A stretch of DNA of 64,000 nt from Halobacterium salinarum DSM 3754 (GCF_008124605.1 NZ_VRYN01000001.1:484772-548771); one strand, 5' to 3'; positions 25,527 to 33,736 are shown, numbered from the stretch's first letter. Made by a program: numbers and translations. The notes: generated by a model not told the origin, from the sequence alone.

Positions 25527-27248
25527 TTACTCCGTGGTGGCGCTGAACACCACAACAGTGCGGTCGCCGATGTCGTCGAGAGCGTGTGTCTCGCGCTCGT
25601 AGCCAGCACCGATGGCGGCCCCGACCTGTGATTCCAGCGCCGGGGTCGTGATCACGACGGGCGGCGGGGTGTCACCGACCGCCGTGGGGTCGTCGACGCT
25701 TGCGACGTCTGCCTCGAGGGATTCAGTGTACCAGGGGAGCGGCATGCGGGCGTGCCACGCGCCGGTTGCCGGCGGGCGGTCGACGCGTGATTCGGTCATC
25801 GCGAGGGGGGCGCCGACGTAGAGGACGTCCGTGTCCGAGCCGCCGCTGGCGGCCGCGCGTTCGATGTCGGTGACGACCGTGCGGAGGTCCGCGGGCGCTT
25901 GTGCGTAGTAGATCACGTCGCTGCCGGGGCCCCCTCGCGGGCTCTCGTGGGGGGCCTGGTAGCTCGTCTCGATCAGGGTTGCGCCGCCGGCGGCGACAGC
26001 CGACAGGAGGACGGCTGCGGCGAGCACTGCTCGGACGGCGTGCATCGGGGTGTGTTCGCTGAGGATCGTGGGTTCGCGGGCGGGAAGACGGCTACGGCCC
26101 CAGCGGTAGACGACGGCGGCGCCGACGGCCGCGGGAACAGTCAGCGGCACGATGGCGTGGACCGTCGACCACGGAACCGGGAAGTTGTTCGCGAGGGGGT
26201 ACCCGACGAGTGCGGCGACCCCACAGTAGAAGTTGAACGCAACCAGCCCCCGGGGGTGGGCGCCGGCGTAGCGATCCCAGAGGAACCCCACGACTGCGAG
26301 CGCGGCGACCCCGGACGCGCCCGCGATGACGGTGTCAGCGGTGTCCGTGAAGTACGGGAGGTAGGCGTGGCGCTGGATGCTCCCCGTTGCCCAGTAGTCG
26401 ATGGCCTTGTGCAGCGATCCCAGGGTGGCCTCGCCGACGACGGCGGGGAGGGTGGCGAAGTCACCGGTGAGGGCGCGCCAGAGCCCGATCTCCTGGCCGA
26501 GGCCGGCACGGGGGGCGTAGAAGTACACGACGACACTGAGGAAGACGGCGGCCGCGAGAACGCCGTGGTGCCACCAGTCGCGTGCGCCCGCGACGGCACG
26601 GCGGAGCAGCGATCGGAGGGCACCGAGAGCGTCGCCGTCGGTGTCGCGGGCGCGCAGGAGGTGGCGATCGAGCACGAGCACGCTCGCCCCGAGCCACGTC
26701 ACCATCCAGAGGAGGACGCTCTCCTTCGTGGCGAACGCGACCCCGAGCGTGACGGCGCTGGCGTAGAGGTAGCGCGGTCGGCGGGTGTCGGACGCGCGAA
26801 CGAGGAGACCGAGCGTGAGCAGCATGCACGCCGCCAGCGGGAGGTCTTTGCGCATGAACCGCGAGTAGTAGACGAGCACGGGGTTGCACGCGAGGGCGGC
26901 GCCGAGCGCGATGAGTTCGGCGTCGCGGAGGCGGGTGCGGAACAGCCACGCCGCAAGCGGGAGCAGCGCGCCCGTGAGCGCGACGACGAGGCGTGCGGTG
27001 GCGTCGGTTGCGCCGACCACGCCGAAAACCAGCGAGTTGACGCGCGCGAACAGCGGCCCGTGGAGGATGGGGCGGTACTCCCAGGCGCCGTGTTCCATGC
27101 CGCGGAGGACCCAGTAGCCGAACCATGCTTCGTCGTAGTAGAAGACGCGGTCGCCGAGCGCCAGCAGGCGGGCCGCGAGGCCGATGACGGTGGCCGAGAG
27201 GAGTGCACTCGGTACGCGGTGGACCGAGAGGGCGTCGCGGATCGTCAC
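25527..27248 (-). CDS. Agl23-like (TIGR03663) membrane protein, GT39-like fold
   Basis: The 573-residue protein has about 12 transmembrane helices and the N-terminal motif YYDEAWFGYWVLRG with an acidic pair in the first extracellular loop, as in PMT/ArnT-type glycosyltransferases. A C-terminal soluble region of ~120 residues follows. This matches the haloarchaeal flippase-associated family TIGR03663 (Agl23), linked to N-glycan or lipid-linked sugar handling. The start is GTG at 27248; TATA-like gggatttactaac lies ~26 nt upstream. A sugar nucleotidyltransferase lies nearby at 28666-29658. Confidence 0.8.
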   Translation of the reverse strand: MTIRDALSVHRVPSALLSATVIGLAARLLALGDRVFYYDEAWFGYWVLRGMEHGAWEYRPILHGPLFARVNSLVFGVVGATDATARLVVALTGALLPLAAWLFRTRLRDAELIALGAALACNPVLVYYSRFMRKDLPLAACMLLTLGLLVRASDTRRPRYLYASAVTLGVAFATKESVLLWMVTWLGASVLVLDRHLLRARDTDGDALGALRSLLRRAVAGARDWWHHGVLAAAVFLSVVVYFYAPRAGLGQEIGLWRALTGDFATLPAVVGEATLGSLHKAIDYWATGSIQRHAYLPYFTDTADTVIAGASGVAALAVVGFLWDRYAGAHPRGLVAFNFYCGVAALVGYPLANNFPVPWSTVHAIVPLTVPAAVGAAVVYRWGRSRLPAREPTILSEHTPMHAVRAVLAAAVLLSAVAAGGATLIETSYQAPHESPRGGPGSDVIYYAQAPADLRTVVTDIERAAASGGSDTDVLYVGAPLAMTESRVDRPPATGAWHARMPLPWYTESLEADVASVDDPTAVGDTPPPVVITTPALESQVGAAIGAGYERETHALDDIGDRTVVVFSATTE

Positions 27249-27368
27249 GGGCCGACAGACCGCCGGTGTTAGTAAATCCCTTGTGATGGATGGGTGATTG
27301 GTGGCGTCGGGGCTGGTGGGAGTAATGCAGAGGGAATGCTTTTAGAGCGGCCGCCACCAGTAGGGAGT

Positions 27369-27821
27369 ATGGCCGACTGCCCCATCGCCGACGAGTGCCC
27401 CAGCTTCCAGGAACAGATCGAGGGAATGGGGTGCCAGCATTACGGCGACCGCGGCGGGATGGAGTGGTGCCAGCATTACAGCCAGCCGATCGAGGACCTG
27501 CAGACCGCGCCCGTGGTGCCCGGCGAGGAGGTCGTCATCGAGGTGGACGACATGCACGAGAGCGGGGCTGGCGTTGGCCGCCAGGAGGAGTCGGGGTTCA
27601 TCGTGATGGTCGACGGCGTGTTGCCGCCGGCCCGCGTGAAAGCCGAGGTGTCGACGGTGAAGCCCAACTACGCGCGTGCGGAGTTGATCGAGAAGCTCCC
27701 CGACGAGCCGGCGGACGCCGACGACGACGACGCGGCGGGGGGCGACGACGAGGACGCCGACGACGGCGGGCACGACGACCGCGAGCGGTTGGGCAGCCGG
27801 GACAACTTCTGGGGGAGCTGA
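27369..27821 (+). CDS. TRAM-domain protein with Cys-rich N-terminus
   Basis: The protein has 150 residues. Residues ~1-40 contain five cysteines (MADCPIADECPSFQEQI, then GMGCQHYGDRGG and EWCQHYSQP) that could bind zinc or Fe-S. Residues ~52-110 are a TRAM domain (GEEVVIEVDDMHESGAGVGR ... VLPPARVKAEVSTVKPNYARAEL), an RNA-binding beta-barrel that archaea use in small RNA chaperones. The tail is Asp-rich and disordered. The ATG at 27369 is 28 nt after TATA-like gcttttaga, so leaderless. A hairpin follows the stop. Confidence 0.85.
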   Translation: MADCPIADECPSFQEQIEGMGCQHYGDRGGMEWCQHYSQPIEDLQTAPVVPGEEVVIEVDDMHESGAGVGRQEESGFIVMVDGVLPPARVKAEVSTVKPNYARAELIEKLPDEPADADDDDAAGGDDEDADDGGHDDRERLGSRDNFWGS

Positions 27822-27822
27822 C

Positions 27823-27847
27823 GGGGCGGCTGCGAAGCAGCTTCCCC
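27823..27847 (+). terminator. Stem-loop between TRAM and SDR genes
   Basis: Two bases after the TRAM stop, GGGG-cg-GCTGC-GAA-GCAGC-tt-CCCC forms a hairpin (GGGG/CCCC and GCTGC/GCAGC, separated by a cg/tt internal loop; GAA loop). It is not followed by a T tract, so it may be a processing or attenuation element rather than a true terminator. It ends 23 nt before the SDR ATG. Confidence 0.45.
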
Positions 27848-27869
27848 GGTGCGGTGCGAAGGCGTCGGT

Positions 27870-28655
27870 ATGGAACTCGGACTCGATGGGGACGTGGCGG
27901 TTGTGACGGCGTCGTCGAGCGGGCTTGGAAAGGCGAGTGCGGCGGCGCTGGCGCGCGAGGGGGCCGACGTGGTGGTGTGTTCGCGCGACGAAGAGCGCGT
28001 TGTGGCGGCGGCCGAGGAGATCGGCGCGGACGCCGACGGCTCGGTGCGTGGGGTCCCTGCGGACATCACCGACGGGGCGGACGTTACGGCAGTGGTAGAG
28101 ACAGCCGTCGAGACGTTCGGCGGCCTCGATCACGTCGTCACGTCCGCCGGCGGCGTACCCAGCGGGCAGTTCACCGCGGTCACCGACGACGACTGGACGG
28201 ACGCCTTCGAGTTGCTCGTGATGAGTGTCGTGCGGACGCTTGACGCCGCCCACGAGCACCTGGTGGCGGGCGACGGCGGCACCGTGACGTGTATCACCTC
28301 GACCAGCGTGAGCGAGCCGATCGAGGGGTTGGTGTTGTCGAACGCGGTGCGGCGTGGTGTCGTCGGGCTGGCGAAGACCGTCGCCCGCGAGTGGGCACCG
28401 GAGGTGCGCGCGAACGTCGTTCAGCCGGGGCCACACGAGACCGCGCGCATCGAGGAGTTGGTGTCGGCGGCCGTTGCGCGCGGGGAGGCTGACAGCTACG
28501 AGGCGGGGCTGGCGGGGTGGAGCGAGGAGGTCCCCCTGGATCGGCTCGGGGAGCCGAGTGAGCTCGGCGACGTGGTGGCGTTTCTCGCCAGCGACCGCGC
28601 GAGCTTCGTGACCGGTGCCAGCGTGCCCGTCGACGGCGGCCGGCTGTGGGGGTAG
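27870..28655 (+). CDS. SDR-fold protein lacking the canonical catalytic dyad
   Basis: The 261-residue protein has the Rossmann fold and ends GASVPVDGGRLWG like 3-oxoacyl-reductase-type SDRs. The cofactor loop is TASSSGLGKA (13-22), with Ala for the first Gly of TGxxxGxG. The catalytic YxxxK is replaced: aligned from the helix VVGLAK, Ser157 takes the Tyr place and Arg161 the Lys place. It is therefore either non-catalytic or uses other residues. I recall similar haloarchaeal SDRs. No promoter is visible, so it may be co-transcribed with the TRAM gene. Start ATG 27870 removes an unlikely 7-residue extension. Confidence 0.85.
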   Translation: MELGLDGDVAVVTASSSGLGKASAAALAREGADVVVCSRDEERVVAAAEEIGADADGSVRGVPADITDGADVTAVVETAVETFGGLDHVVTSAGGVPSGQFTAVTDDDWTDAFELLVMSVVRTLDAAHEHLVAGDGGTVTCITSTSVSEPIEGLVLSNAVRRGVVGLAKTVAREWAPEVRANVVQPGPHETARIEELVSAAVARGEADSYEAGLAGWSEEVPLDRLGEPSELGDVVAFLASDRASFVTGASVPVDGGRLWG

Positions 28656-28665
28656 TGGCCGGCGA

Positions 28666-29658
28666 TCAGAACGGGGCGTCGAGGGCCGCAACCACGTCGC
28701 GGACGCGCTGGGCGTCCGCTCTCGGGACGACGAGCACGCGGTCGTCGTAGGCCGCGACCACGAGGTCGTCGACGCCGACGACCGAGACGTGTTTGTCGTC
28801 GCTTGCGAGCACGTTCCCGGTGGCGTCGATGGTGGTGGCGTCGCCGAGCACGGCGTTCTCGCCGTCGAGCAGGCGACCGAGGGCGTTCCACGCACCGAGG
28901 TCGTCCCAGTCGAAGGCGGCGGGGACGACGCGCACGTCGGCGGCGCGTTCGAGGACGGCGTAGTCGACGCTCACGGGGTCGACGCGCTCGAAGGCGGTGG
29001 CCGGATCGGCGTCCGTTGCGAGGGCGTCCACGAGGGGGTCGAGTGGGCCGCTGCGGGCGGCGTCGAGGAAGGCCGTGGGCGTCCACGCGAACATCCCGGC
29101 GTTCCAGAGACAGCCGCGGTCGACGAGCCGGCTGGCAGTCTCGGCGTCCGGCTTCTCTCGGAAGACCGCGACCTCGCTGTGGTCGCCGTGGTCGTCGCCG
29201 GGTTCGATATACCCGTAGCCGGTGGCCGGGCGGTCCGGCTCAACGCCGATCGTGACGAGGCCGTCGGTGCGGGCGGCGACATCGACGGCGGTCTCAGCCG
29301 TCTCCTGGAAGCCGTCACCAACGACGTGGTCGCTGGGCAGACAGAGCATGACGGCGTCCTCGCCGAACCGCGCCCGCACCTCGCTGGCGGCGTACGCGAG
29401 CGCCGGCCCCGTGTCCTTGCCCGCGGGCTCCACGAGGACAGTAGCCTCGGGGAGCTCGTCGCGGACGCGGTCCGCGTACGCCTCGCGGGTGACCGCCAAC
29501 AGGTCGTCGGCGAAGGCCGCGCGGTCTGCGGTCCGGCGGAGCAGGCTGCGGTCGTCGTCGCCGAGCGCGAGCAACTGCTTGGGGCGGTGGCTGCGGCTCG
29601 CGGGATACAGCCGGGTGCCGGTGCCGCCGGCGAGCAGGGCAGCGACAGTGTGTGTCAC
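28666..29658 (-). CDS. Mannose-1-phosphate guanylyltransferase-type nucleotidyltransferase
   Basis: The 330-residue protein starts VTHTVAALLAGGTGTRLYP with the GGxGTRLxPxSR...PKQ signature (PASRSHRPKQLLAL). LCLPSDHVV follows (about 110), then GYGYIEPG, FREKPDAETA, WNAGMFAW and FDWDDLGAW. This pattern is the GMP/ManC branch that makes GDP-mannose (or a related GDP-sugar), here without the isomerase domain. The start is GTG 29658; the longer frame upstream is unlike the family. It is convergent with the SDR gene. The product would feed protein glycosylation. Confidence 0.85.
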   Translation of the reverse strand: MTHTVAALLAGGTGTRLYPASRSHRPKQLLALGDDDRSLLRRTADRAAFADDLLAVTREAYADRVRDELPEATVLVEPAGKDTGPALAYAASEVRARFGEDAVMLCLPSDHVVGDGFQETAETAVDVAARTDGLVTIGVEPDRPATGYGYIEPGDDHGDHSEVAVFREKPDAETASRLVDRGCLWNAGMFAWTPTAFLDAARSGPLDPLVDALATDADPATAFERVDPVSVDYAVLERAADVRVVPAAFDWDDLGAWNALGRLLDGENAVLGDATTIDATGNVLASDDKHVSVVGVDDLVVAAYDDRVLVVPRADAQRVRDVVAALDAPF

Positions 29659-29765
29659 GGCGCGCTCACCCGGAGGGTGGAGTGCATGCCGGCGGGTTCG
29701 ACGCCGCGGCCCAAATGCCTGTCTCCGGGGGGGCGAGCGACCGCGTTCACCCCGGGTGCGGAGAT

Positions 29766-29774
29766 TTAAAGGGG
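29766..29774 (+). promoter_or_regulatory. rpa operon promoter
   Basis: The sequence atttaaagg (29764-29772) is a near-consensus TATA element. Transcription would begin about 29795, leaving a leader of ~40 nt before the rpa ATG at 29835, longer than the leaderless norm here. Confidence 0.5.
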
Positions 29775-29834
29775 GTTGGGAGCAAACACCGATACGTCTC
29801 CCATCGAAACACACGCGGAGACGGATACACGACC

Positions 29835-30767
29835 ATGAGCGACCTTTCAGACACGGCTCAGGAGGTCCACGACGACCTCTCGGAGCACGTCGACGCGACC
29901 GTCGACGACGTGGAAGCACGGCTGGAGAAACTGGTTTCTGAGTACAAAGTCCCGGTCGACGAGGCCCGCCGCAGCGTCGAGAACCACTACCTCGACGAGG
30001 CCGGCCTCGACCGCGACGACCTCGCCGGCGGTGGCGGCAACGACACCGTCGAAGTCGAGGACGTCGACGAGGCCGAGCAGTGGGTGGACATCACGGCGAA
30101 AGTCGTGGAACTGTGGGAGCCCCGCTCGGACTCCGTCGGGCAGGTCGGCCTGCTGGGCGACCCGACCGGCACGATCAAGTTCACGAAGTGGGCGAAGTCG
30201 GACCTCGAAACCCTCGACGAGGGCCAAGTCTATCGCCTCGGGAACGTCGTCACCGACGAGTACCAGGGCCGATACTCGGTGAAGCTGAACAAGACAACGT
30301 CCATCGAGGCGGTCGACGAGGAGTTCGAGGTCGGCGACAACGAGGACGAGGTCGCGGGCGCGCTCGTGGACGTACAGTCCGGCAGCGGGCTGATCAAGCG
30401 CTGCCCCGAGGAGGACTGCACGCGCGTCCTCCAGAACGGCCGTTGCAACGAGCACGGCGAAGGCGACGGGGAGTTCGACCTCCGCATCAAGGGGGTGCTC
30501 GACGACGGCACCGACGTCCACGAGGTCATCTTCGACGAGGAGGCCACGGAAGCCCTCACTGGCATCGGCCTGGAGGAGGCCAAGCAGATGGCCAAAGACG
30601 CCCTCGACACGACCGTCGTTGCCGACGAGATGCGCGCCACGATCCTCGGGAAGTACTATCGGGTGACGGGGCCGACGTTCGGTCGGTACGTGCTCGCCAA
30701 CGACACCGAGTTGCTTACCACCCGGCCGGACACTGAATCCGTGCTGATCCGCGCGAGGTCGATCTGA
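29835..30767 (+). CDS. rpa3: Replication protein A, single-stranded DNA-binding (OB fold + zinc finger)
   Basis: The 310-residue RPA has an N-terminal helical segment (1-60), an OB-fold (about 78-150, WVDITAKVVELWEPRSDSVGQ), and a zinc finger with C190, C195, C204 and H207 (CPEEDCTRVLQNGRC). It binds single-stranded DNA in replication and repair. The gene is directly followed by an RPA-associated protein, the layout of haloarchaeal rpa-rpap loci. In Halobacterium NRC-1 the equivalent operon, called rfa3-rfa8-ral, was reported up in radiation-resistant mutants (from memory). The OB plus zinc-finger composition matches the RPA3 type. Confidence 0.9.
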   Translation: MSDLSDTAQEVHDDLSEHVDATVDDVEARLEKLVSEYKVPVDEARRSVENHYLDEAGLDRDDLAGGGGNDTVEVEDVDEAEQWVDITAKVVELWEPRSDSVGQVGLLGDPTGTIKFTKWAKSDLETLDEGQVYRLGNVVTDEYQGRYSVKLNKTTSIEAVDEEFEVGDNEDEVAGALVDVQSGSGLIKRCPEEDCTRVLQNGRCNEHGEGDGEFDLRIKGVLDDGTDVHEVIFDEEATEALTGIGLEEAKQMAKDALDTTVVADEMRATILGKYYRVTGPTFGRYVLANDTELLTTRPDTESVLIRARSI

Positions 30768-30768
30768 A

Positions 30769-31341
30769 ATGAGCGGCGCACCCACCCGCGAAGTCGCACG
30801 CCGCGTCTTCGCGGCCGAGTTCAACGACGCCACGTTCACGTTCAAGGAGTCCGACGACGAGCGCGCGCCGCTGTACGCGTTGCTCCCGACCGGCGAGCGC
30901 GCGAACCGCGTGTTCGTCACCGGGACGCTCACCGAGACCGAGGACATCGGCGAGGACGCGGAGTACTGGCGGGGCCGCGTCGTCGACCCGACGGGGACGT
31001 TTTTCGTCTACGCGGGCCAGTACCAGCCGGAAGCGGCGGCGGCACTGCGGGACGCCGAGACGCCGACGTACGTCGCCGTGGTCGGGAAGCCACGGACCTA
31101 CGAGACCGACGACGGGTCCGTGAACGTCTCCCTGCGGCCGGAGTCGATCACGATGGTCGAGGAGAGCGTTCGTGACCGCTGGGTGGTCGAGGCCGCCGAG
31201 CGCACGCTCGACCGCATCGAGGCCTTCAACGAGGAGGGCAACGAGTACGCCGAGCGCGCCCGCGCCGAGTACGGCGCGGATACCTCGGCGTACCGGCAGG
31301 CGGTCGTCGACGCGCTGGCGGAGTTCGACGCGCCGGGGTGA
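30769..31341 (+). CDS. RPA-associated protein (RPAP, COG3390)
   Basis: The 190-residue protein contains an OB-like fold (about 45-125: RVFVTGTLTETEDI ... WRGRVVDPTGTFFVYAGQYQ), followed by an alpha-helical C-terminus. It belongs to the RPA-associated family that forms a complex with the RPA encoded just upstream. The ATG is one base after the rpa stop, so the two are co-translated. The equivalent NRC-1 gene is called rfa8 in the literature I remember. Confidence 0.88.
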   Translation: MSGAPTREVARRVFAAEFNDATFTFKESDDERAPLYALLPTGERANRVFVTGTLTETEDIGEDAEYWRGRVVDPTGTFFVYAGQYQPEAAAALRDAETPTYVAVVGKPRTYETDDGSVNVSLRPESITMVEESVRDRWVVEAAERTLDRIEAFNEEGNEYAERARAEYGADTSAYRQAVVDALAEFDAPG

Positions 31342-31345
31342 GGGC

Positions 31346-31360
31346 GACAAACGCTTAAGC
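31346..31360 (+). promoter_or_regulatory. Internal promoter before the RHH gene
   Basis: gacaaacgcttaagc is a strong BRE/TATA-like element 5 nt after the rpap stop and about 30 nt before the ATG at 31386. The third gene of the cluster can therefore be transcribed alone. Confidence 0.55.
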
Positions 31361-31385
31361 TGCTCCGGGCGCGACTGTCCGGTAC

Positions 31386-31790
31386 ATGGGGAACAAGAAC
31401 AAGACCATCTCGTTCCGGGTGAACGAGGAGGCGTTTGACGCGCTCAGCGAGATCGCCGAGGAGCGCAACATCTCCCTGTCGGCGGTGTTCCGTGATTACG
31501 TTGACTCGCTTGTGACCCACGACGGGAAGGTCCGGGTCGTGCCCGAGGACAGCACGAGAACGCGAGACGGCGACGACGACGACTTCCCGCCGACCGTCGA
31601 GGTGTCGAAGAGCTTCGTGCGCGAACACGAGCGCCTCGAACTGGAAGCCGAACACCTCCGCGAGCAGCTGGACGAGCAGAAGGCGTACATCGACCACCTC
31701 CGGAGTCAGACCGACAGCGAAGACGAGATCGGTGACGTGGTCAAGTTGGAGGAACTGGATGACGACGACGAACCCTACCAGCTCGGATAG
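31386..31790 (+). CDS. ral: Ribbon-helix-helix / coiled-coil protein of the rpa cluster
   Basis: The 134-residue protein has an N-terminal MetJ/CopG-type ribbon-helix-helix (KNKTISFRVNEEAFDALSEI, then NISLSAVFRDYVDSL, residues 4-45). A charged linker and a coiled coil (about 75-115: VREHERLELEAEHLREQLDEQ) follow, then an acidic tail. RHH dimers bind DNA, so it could regulate the rpa genes; nothing shows this directly. It matches the position and size of the gene called ral in the NRC-1 rfa3 operon. It is preceded by its own promoter and is probably leaderless. Confidence 0.82.
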   Translation: MGNKNKTISFRVNEEAFDALSEIAEERNISLSAVFRDYVDSLVTHDGKVRVVPEDSTRTRDGDDDDFPPTVEVSKSFVREHERLELEAEHLREQLDEQKAYIDHLRSQTDSEDEIGDVVKLEELDDDDEPYQLG

Positions 31791-31980
31791 CGAGTCGTTC
31801 CCACGGCGGGGGTAGCCTTTTTGCGGCGGGTCGTGAACGACCAGCTGTGATGATCGAGTCATGCCAGGGGTCCGGTCGGGCCCGTGGACGCGTTCCGGCA
31901 GGCGCATAGCGGATTCTCGCAGCAGATGCGAGCGACGACGACCACCAGCGACCGCGACGCCGCGAACGGAGGTGGTCGGC
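31791..31980 (+). promoter_or_regulatory. Leader of the ProRS-like gene with a Shine-Dalgarno site
   Basis: A TATA-like gtagcctttttgcg (31811-31824) suggests transcription from about 31848. The gene start GTG 31981 is preceded by GGAGGT (31968-31973) with a 7-nt gap, an evident Shine-Dalgarno site that decides the start. The ~130-nt leader contains a 19-codon frame (ATG 31849, stop 31906-31908) that could be a leaderless upstream ORF. Confidence 0.55.
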
Positions 31981-33288
31981 GTGCGGCGTAGCGACCTGTT
32001 CCTGCCCGCGACCCGGGAGACGCCCGGTTCGGGGTCCAATGCGGCGAAGCTCCTGGTCCGCGCGGGCCTGATTCGGAACTTCGGCAGCGGGCTGTGGGCG
32101 GTGACACCCGCCGGCCAGCGGGTCCGGGAGAAGCTCACCGAGCGCGTGGTCGCGGCGATGGACGCCATCGGCGGGCAGCGCGTCCGACTGCCCGGGCTCC
32201 AGTACGCCGACCGCTGGCGCGAGAGCGGGCGCTGGGGTGGCTTCGAGGACGAGATGTTCACGCTGGAGAACCGCGACGGGCAGGCGATGTGTCTCGCACC
32301 CAGCCACGAGGAGGGCGTCGTCCACTTGCTCGACGGCCGGGTGCGCAGCCACGCCGACCTCCCGCTGCTCGTCTATCAGGTCGAGTCGAAGTTCCGCGAC
32401 GACCACGCGAGGAACGGGCTCGTGCGCACGAAGGAGTTCACGATGCAAGACGCGTACAGCGTCGACGTCGACGAACCTGGGCTCCGAGAGACCTACCGCG
32501 AGGTCCGGGCGGCCTACGAGCGCGTCCTCGACGACGTCGGTCTGGAGTACGCTATCGTCGAGGCCGACGCGGGCGTGATGGGCGGCGCGGCCTCCGAGGA
32601 GTTCGTCGCGCCCGTCTCAGACGCCGGCGGCGACAGCGACCGGCTCGTCCACTGCACGGCCGACGGCTGTCGGTTCGGCGTCACCGACGAACACGACGGC
32701 TCCGACGCGCACGCGACCGGAGACGCCTGCCCCGAGTGCGGTGGCGACCTCGCGGCGAGCGACGGCATCGAGGTCGCCCACGTGTTCAAACTCGGTACCC
32801 GGTACTCCGAAGCGATGGGCTTCACCGTCGACACCGGCGACGGAAGCGAGCGCCGCGTCGAGATGGGGAGCTACGGGCTGGGCGTCGACCGCCTGCTCCA
32901 GACGCTCGCCCAGCAGCACGGCGACAGCGACAGTCTCGCGTGGCCCGTCACAGGCTGGGGGAGCGCCGCGCCCTACCGCGCCGCCGTGATTCCCGTTGGC
33001 GAGGACAGCGAGGTACTGAACGTCGCCGAGCGCATCCACAACGACTGCGGCCGCGACGACGTGTTGCTGTACGACGACCTGAGCGTCGGGGAGCGCTTCG
33101 CCGAGAGCGACCTGCTCGGTATCCCCGCCACGGTCGTGGTCGGGAACACGTATCGCGAGAACGGTGTCGTCGACGTGGAGACCGAAACGGGAACGGAGGA
33201 GCTGGCCGTCGAGGCGGTCGCCGAGTGCGTCGAGCGTTTCGCCGCCAGTGAGGGCGAGCATCGAGTCGGGAGCGGCGCTACCGACTGA
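31981..33288 (+). CDS. Short bacterial-type prolyl-tRNA synthetase-like protein
   Basis: The 435-residue class II aaRS has motif 2-like FEDEMFTLENRDGQAMCLAPSHEE, FRDDHARNGLVRTKEFTMQDAYS (bacterial ProRS signature), motif 3 EMGSYGLGVDRLLQ, and a C-terminal anticodon-binding domain (VLLYDDLSVGERFAESDLLGIP). Bacterial ProRS of ~570 residues carries an editing insert; here that slot holds a ~40-residue zinc-ribbon-like segment (HCTADGCRF ... ACPECGG). Archaea normally use a different ProRS type, so this may be a second, specialised enzyme. Start GTG has a clear GGAGGT; an upstream ATG (31861) would add 40 odd residues. Confidence 0.82.
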   Translation: MRRSDLFLPATRETPGSGSNAAKLLVRAGLIRNFGSGLWAVTPAGQRVREKLTERVVAAMDAIGGQRVRLPGLQYADRWRESGRWGGFEDEMFTLENRDGQAMCLAPSHEEGVVHLLDGRVRSHADLPLLVYQVESKFRDDHARNGLVRTKEFTMQDAYSVDVDEPGLRETYREVRAAYERVLDDVGLEYAIVEADAGVMGGAASEEFVAPVSDAGGDSDRLVHCTADGCRFGVTDEHDGSDAHATGDACPECGGDLAASDGIEVAHVFKLGTRYSEAMGFTVDTGDGSERRVEMGSYGLGVDRLLQTLAQQHGDSDSLAWPVTGWGSAAPYRAAVIPVGEDSEVLNVAERIHNDCGRDDVLLYDDLSVGERFAESDLLGIPATVVVGNTYRENGVVDVETETGTEELAVEAVAECVERFAASEGEHRVGSGATD

Positions 33289-33736
33289 GTTCGCGCTTCT
33301 TCCGGCTGGCGCGGTCGGCCTCCTCTGGGCGGCCGTCCACGTCGGCGAGCTCCTCGACGGCTTCCAGGGTGCGGATGGCGTCGTCAAGGAACGAGTAGAG
33401 GTCGCCGGGGTAGGCGTACACCATGTAGTCGTCGGTCATCACGTCCACCATCGACTCCGGGTCGAGGCCCTGCGCGCGGAGGTCCAGCAGGTACTCGACG
33501 AACTTCTCCTCGGGGTGGCCACAGTAGGGGTTCGAGTCGCAGTCGCAGTCCAGGAAGTCCTCGGCGAACTCCAGGACGGTGTCACGGGTGGCGTCGTTCA
33601 GCGCCGAGAGATCCCCCGTGAACAGGATGTCGAGGGTCGCGCCGCTGAACGCCGACTTGGGGAATCGGGTGTCGAGCTGGGAGGCGATCTGGCGGTGGTT
33701 CTTGACGTAGATTTTGTCCGTGATGGCCACAGTCAC
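33278..33736 (-). CDS. Conserved haloarchaeal protein, Cys-rich centre
   Basis: The 152-residue acidic, mainly helical protein starts VTVAITDKIYVKNHRQIASQ and has a cysteine cluster near residues 67-75 (DFLDCDCDSNPYCGHPEEKF) that could bind zinc or iron. I recognise it as conserved in haloarchaea but cannot give a function. The GTG start 33736 (or 33730) sits 28 nt from TATA-like gatacgcttttcc. Its 3' end overlaps the end of the ProRS-like gene by 11 nt on the opposite strand. Confidence 0.8.
   Translation of the reverse strand: MTVAITDKIYVKNHRQIASQLDTRFPKSAFSGATLDILFTGDLSALNDATRDTVLEFAEDFLDCDCDSNPYCGHPEEKFVEYLLDLRAQGLDPESMVDVMTDDYMVYAYPGDLYSFLDDAIRTLEAVEELADVDGRPEEADRASRKKRELSR

Noticed and set aside
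31861-31980. Longer N-terminus for the ProRS-like protein (ATG 31861)
   Set aside because: The GTG at 31981 has GGAGGT in the right place and matches the family N-terminus (RRSDLFLP); the extension is basic and unlike the protein.
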